Positions 61,335 through 64,000 of a stretch of DNA of 64,000 bases are shown here, piece by piece; positions within the stretch are counted from its first letter, which is position 1, and each line of letters opens with the position of its first letter. Both the position numbers and the translations under genes were made by a program. The notes below the pieces were generated by a model that did not search any database, was not told the DNA's origin, and saw only the letters and a program-made list of their open reading frames with translations. Location of the stretch: contig NZ_JAJUWT010000018.1 in assembly GCF_021390395.1 (NCBI RefSeq), forward strand, positions 1 through 64,000. Direction: 5' to 3'. Source of the stretch: Saccharothrix sp. S26 (GTDB lineage: Bacteria > Actinomycetota > Actinomycetes > Mycobacteriales > Pseudonocardiaceae).

Positions 61335-64000
61335 TCACAGCCGGACGACCTCCAGGTCGTCGGACTCGGGCACCTGACCCTCCCGGACGACCGCCTTCAC
61401 CGCGATCTGCTTGCACAGGTCCTTCACTACGTCCCGGACGGTGCTGCCGTCGAAGAGCGCCTCGCCGGGCAGCGCGACCGACAGTCCGGTGAGCAACCGG
61501 TCCCGCAAGCGCACGCCCATGAGGGAGTCCAGGCCGAGGTTGGTGAGCTTGGTGTCGGCGAACCTCGACCGCAATTCCTCCCGGTCGACGGCGCTCAGTC
61601 CCAGCAGCACCGAGGTCTCGCGGAGCAGGAGTTCGGTGACCTGCGCTTCCGCGCCCTCCGGGTCCGTGAGGACCAGCTCGCTCACGTCCGGTGCGGTCGG
61701 CGCCGCCTGCCCGGTGGTCCGGGTGAGGTCCGAGAGCAGCGTGTGGGCGGCCGAGCCACCGTTGACGGCGAGGTAGCGGTCCCAGTCGACCTTGGCCAGG
61801 CCGAGCCGGGTGCGCCCGCCGGCGAGCACGGCTGACAGCACGGACGCTCCTTCGTCGTCGCTGATGCCCGGCAGACCACCACGGGCCAGCCGCTTCGCCG
61901 GTTCCTCGCCGGCCGCCAGGCCACCGTCCGACCACGGCCCCCAGTTGACGCCGGCGCCGGGCATCCCCCGCGCTCGCCGCACGTCCGCCAGCGCGTCGAG
62001 GAAGGCGTTGGCCACCACGTAGTTCGCCTGTCCGGCGGACCCGATGAGCGAGGCGAAGGACGAGAACACCACGAACAGGTCGAGCTGCCTGCCCCGGGTG
62101 AGGCGGTGCAGGTTCCACGCGCCGCGCGCCTTGGCGGCCAGGACGTGCTCGAACCGGGACCAGTCGAGGTCGGCGAACGCCCCGTCGTCGGTGGTGCCGG
62201 CGGCGTGGACGACACCGCACAGCGGCGGCATGTTCTCGGCGATCCAACCCAGGGCGTCGTGCAGGTCGCCCTCGTCGGCCACGTCCGCGGTCAGCAGCAC
62301 GACCTCCGCCCGCTGACGGAGTTCGACGACCCAGTCGGGGTCCGGCTCGGGCCGGTTCCTGCCCACCAGCGCGAGGTGCCGCGCGCCGTGCTCGACCAGG
62401 TGCCGGGCGGTGACGCGACCGAGCGCGCCCCAGCCGCCGGTGATCACGAAGGTGCCGTCGGCGCGGAGGGCGAGGTCGACGGCGTCCGGCTCGGCGGCGC
62501 GCAACCGGGCTTGGCGCCACTCGCCGTCGCGCAGCGCGAGCCTGCCCGACCCACCCAGCCCGACGGCCCGGGTCAGCACGTCGGCGGGCTCCGCGGCCCC
62601 GTCGTGGTCGAGGTGGACCACCGGCAGGTCGGGGTACTCGGCGGTCAAGGCGGCGGCGAGGCCGGCGAGCGCCGCAGGTGCGACGCGCGGCTCGTCACCG
62701 GGCGTGCCGGCCGCGTGCTCGGTGCACAGGACGACCGTCGGCCGCCGGGCAGCCAGTCCCGGCAGCACCTCCCGGAGGGGCAGGACGGCGTGCCGCGCGG
62801 ATTCTTCGAACGCCGCCAGGTCGTCACTCGTCGGTGTCGCCCCGATGACCACCAGCCCGGTGACGTCACCGGGCACGTCACGTCCCGCGTACTCGGACGC
62901 GGCGATTCCCCCGGCCCGCAGGCGCTGCGCCCAGTCCCGCGCGGTGACGTCGTCCGGCCCGATGATCAGCCAGTCGCCACCGACGCGCACCGGGTGCGCC
63001 GTGCCCGCCGGTACCCAGTCCACTGTGTACTGGCGCAACGGCGCGCGGGTCGCCGCACCGAAGGGGCGCAGGACGAGCCCGCGCAGTTCGGCGACGACAG
63101 CGCCGGTGGTGGAGGTCAACCGCACGTCCACCACGTGCTCGCCCGAGTCCCCGACCCCGCGGGACTTGGCGTGCGACCACACGTCGCCGGGCAGCACGCC
63201 GTGCACCACCACCTGCTCGACCGCGACGGGCACCAGAGGCGTCGGCAGGTCGGGGATGAAAGCCGCGGCGACGTGCAGGCAGGCGTCGAGCACCACCGGG
63301 TGCAGCGTGTAGAACCCGTCTTCCGGACGCCCGGTGTCCACGCTGATCCGCCCCACGGCCTCCTCGTGCCCGAGCCACAGCTGCCGCACCCCGCGGAACG
63401 CGGGCCCGTAGGCCATGCCCGCGGCGGCGAAGCGCGAGTACAGCGCGTCCGGGTCCTGCCGCACCAGCTCCCACGCCAGCTCCTCCGCCGGGCGTCCCGG
63501 CTCGGGCGCGACCGCACCGCGGCGCACCGCGCCGGCGCGTGCCCTGGGCGTCCACCGCGGGTCGCCGTCGCCGCGGGCGTAGCAGTCGACCGCTCCCCCG
63601 ACCGGGTCGACGACGGCCTGCACGGCGGCCGGCCGACCGGGTTCGAGGACCAGCGCGCGGGTGAACCGGACGTCGTCGATCGTCCACGTGTCGCCACCGA
63701 GCACGGCCTTCGCGGCGGCGGTCACCCACTCGACCATCGCCGCGCCCGGCAGCAGGGCGGCTCCCCCGATCCGGTGTTGGTCGACGAACCACGGCCGGGT
63801 CGCGCCGATCTCGGCCGAGAACCACTCGCCTGGCGCGCCGGCGAGGTCGACGCGGTGCCCGAGCAAGGGGTGACCGGGCGCGTGGCGCTCCGCGGTCACG
63901 CCGGGGGTGTACCAGTGGCGGTCCGCCCGCAGGGGGTGGCCCGGCAGCACCGCCGGGTCCACGGGACCGCCGGTGGGCCGGGACGCGAGGGCGCCGCCGG
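61335..64000 (-). CDS. type I modular polyketide synthase, C-terminal DH-KR-ACP, N-terminus beyond window
   Basis: The last 888 or so codons of a giant PKS. Order reading from the right edge: end of a previous domain, dehydratase with HPLLGHRVDLAG and catalytic DQHRIGGAALLPGAAMVEW (HxxxGxxxxP), its second-half Asp in HPVVLDACLHVAAAF, then a structural and active ketoreductase (NADPH loop TGGWGALGRVTARHL, Ser in VVFSSFASLIGS, Tyr in GQANYVVANAFLDAL), then a carrier protein with the phosphopantetheine Ser in NLGLDSLMGVRLRDRL. There is no enoylreductase or thioesterase; the protein ends in a short tail (REGQVPESDDLEVVRL), probably a docking end. KR stereotype: VHAAGTTDDG retains the Asp of B-type enzymes. 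Confidence 0.95.
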   Translation of the reverse strand, partial: GGALASRPTGGPVDPAVLPGHPLRADRHWYTPGVTAERHAPGHPLLGHRVDLAGAPGEWFSAEIGATRPWFVDQHRIGGAALLPGAAMVEWVTAAAKAVLGGDTWTIDDVRFTRALVLEPGRPAAVQAVVDPVGGAVDCYARGDGDPRWTPRARAGAVRRGAVAPEPGRPAEELAWELVRQDPDALYSRFAAAGMAYGPAFRGVRQLWLGHEEAVGRISVDTGRPEDGFYTLHPVVLDACLHVAAAFIPDLPTPLVPVAVEQVVVHGVLPGDVWSHAKSRGVGDSGEHVVDVRLTSTTGAVVAELRGLVLRPFGAATRAPLRQYTVDWVPAGTAHPVRVGGDWLIIGPDDVTARDWAQRLRAGGIAASEYAGRDVPGDVTGLVVIGATPTSDDLAAFEESARHAVLPLREVLPGLAARRPTVVLCTEHAAGTPGDEPRVAPAALAGLAAALTAEYPDLPVVHLDHDGAAEPADVLTRAVGLGGSGRLALRDGEWRQARLRAAEPDAVDLALRADGTFVITGGWGALGRVTARHLVEHGARHLALVGRNRPEPDPDWVVELRQRAEVVLLTADVADEGDLHDALGWIAENMPPLCGVVHAAGTTDDGAFADLDWSRFEHVLAAKARGAWNLHRLTRGRQLDLFVVFSSFASLIGSAGQANYVVANAFLDALADVRRARGMPGAGVNWGPWSDGGLAAGEEPAKRLARGGLPGISDDEGASVLSAVLAGGRTRLGLAKVDWDRYLAVNGGSAAHTLLSDLTRTTGQAAPTAPDVSELVLTDPEGAEAQVTELLLRETSVLLGLSAVDREELRSRFADTKLTNLGLDSLMGVRLRDRLLTGLSVALPGEALFDGSTVRDVVKDLCKQIAVKAVVREGQVPESDDLEVVRL

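Overview
This is a 64 kb stretch of a very high-GC actinomycete chromosome. Supporting signs are GTG starts, ATGA/GTGA overlaps, SARP-, AfsR- and BTAD-type regulation, a CebR-type operator, many secreted sugar hydrolases and a type I polyketide synthase. The style fits Pseudonocardiales (Saccharothrix/Lentzea/Actinosynnema-like), but that is inference. I saw no rRNA, tRNA, CRISPR array or transposase.

Layout. 0-2.4 kb: 3' portion of galactokinase and a divergent GH30 secreted galactanase-like enzyme. 2.6-10 kb: an AfsR/SARP regulator followed by a P450 operon and a DrrAB-DUF4097 operon. Both operons carry three SARP-type heptamers at exact 11-bp spacing, so this looks like a compact regulon. 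A 127-bp tandem repeat sits between the SARP gene and the DUF4097 gene. 10-13.4 kb: an AA10 LPMO under a perfect CebR box, an odd sigma/peroxiredoxin chimera and an efflux pump. 14-18 kb: a three-gene operon of an unknown protein, a MoxR ATPase and an HExxH/VWA protein. 18-26.7 kb: an AraC/GyrI regulator, a GH51-GH43 arabinan operon with LacI-type operators, and a broken gene. 26.7-32.6 kb: a secreted beta-helix/PKD protein, a trypsin-like protease and a membrane protein with an expanding repeat.

32.7-42.1 kb: a P450, then a proteolytic/signalling island (sigma factor, small beta protein, TPR-CHAT caspase-like protein, subtilisin, LuxR regulator, secreted repeat protein) and a membrane-tethered sugar-binding-type receptor. 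42.5-46 kb: a secreted RHS protein with a glycine-rich hydrophobic tip and a small two-helix membrane protein downstream. 46.2-51.7 kb: a solute-binding lipoprotein with a CDF transporter, a second secreted protein carrying the same DTR-type domains as the one at 27 kb, an MFS pump whose start codon lies in a 16-bp inverted repeat, and a YbaB-like ORF.

51.8-54.9 kb: an MFS exporter, a stand-alone dehydratase-fold protein and a crotonase, perhaps linked to the PKS at the right edge. 55-60.6 kb: a methylation module (S-adenosylhomocysteinase, MerR regulator, METTL7-like methyltransferase, APC permease, second MerR). The first and third of these share an almost identical MerR-type promoter with a 19-bp spacer. 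The window ends with a YnfA-like membrane protein and the C-terminal DH-KR-ACP part of a modular PKS that runs off the right edge.

The strongest regulatory readings are the SARP heptamers, the MerR promoter pair and the CebR box. Together the GH30, galK, GH51 and GH43 genes suggest use of plant arabinogalactan.
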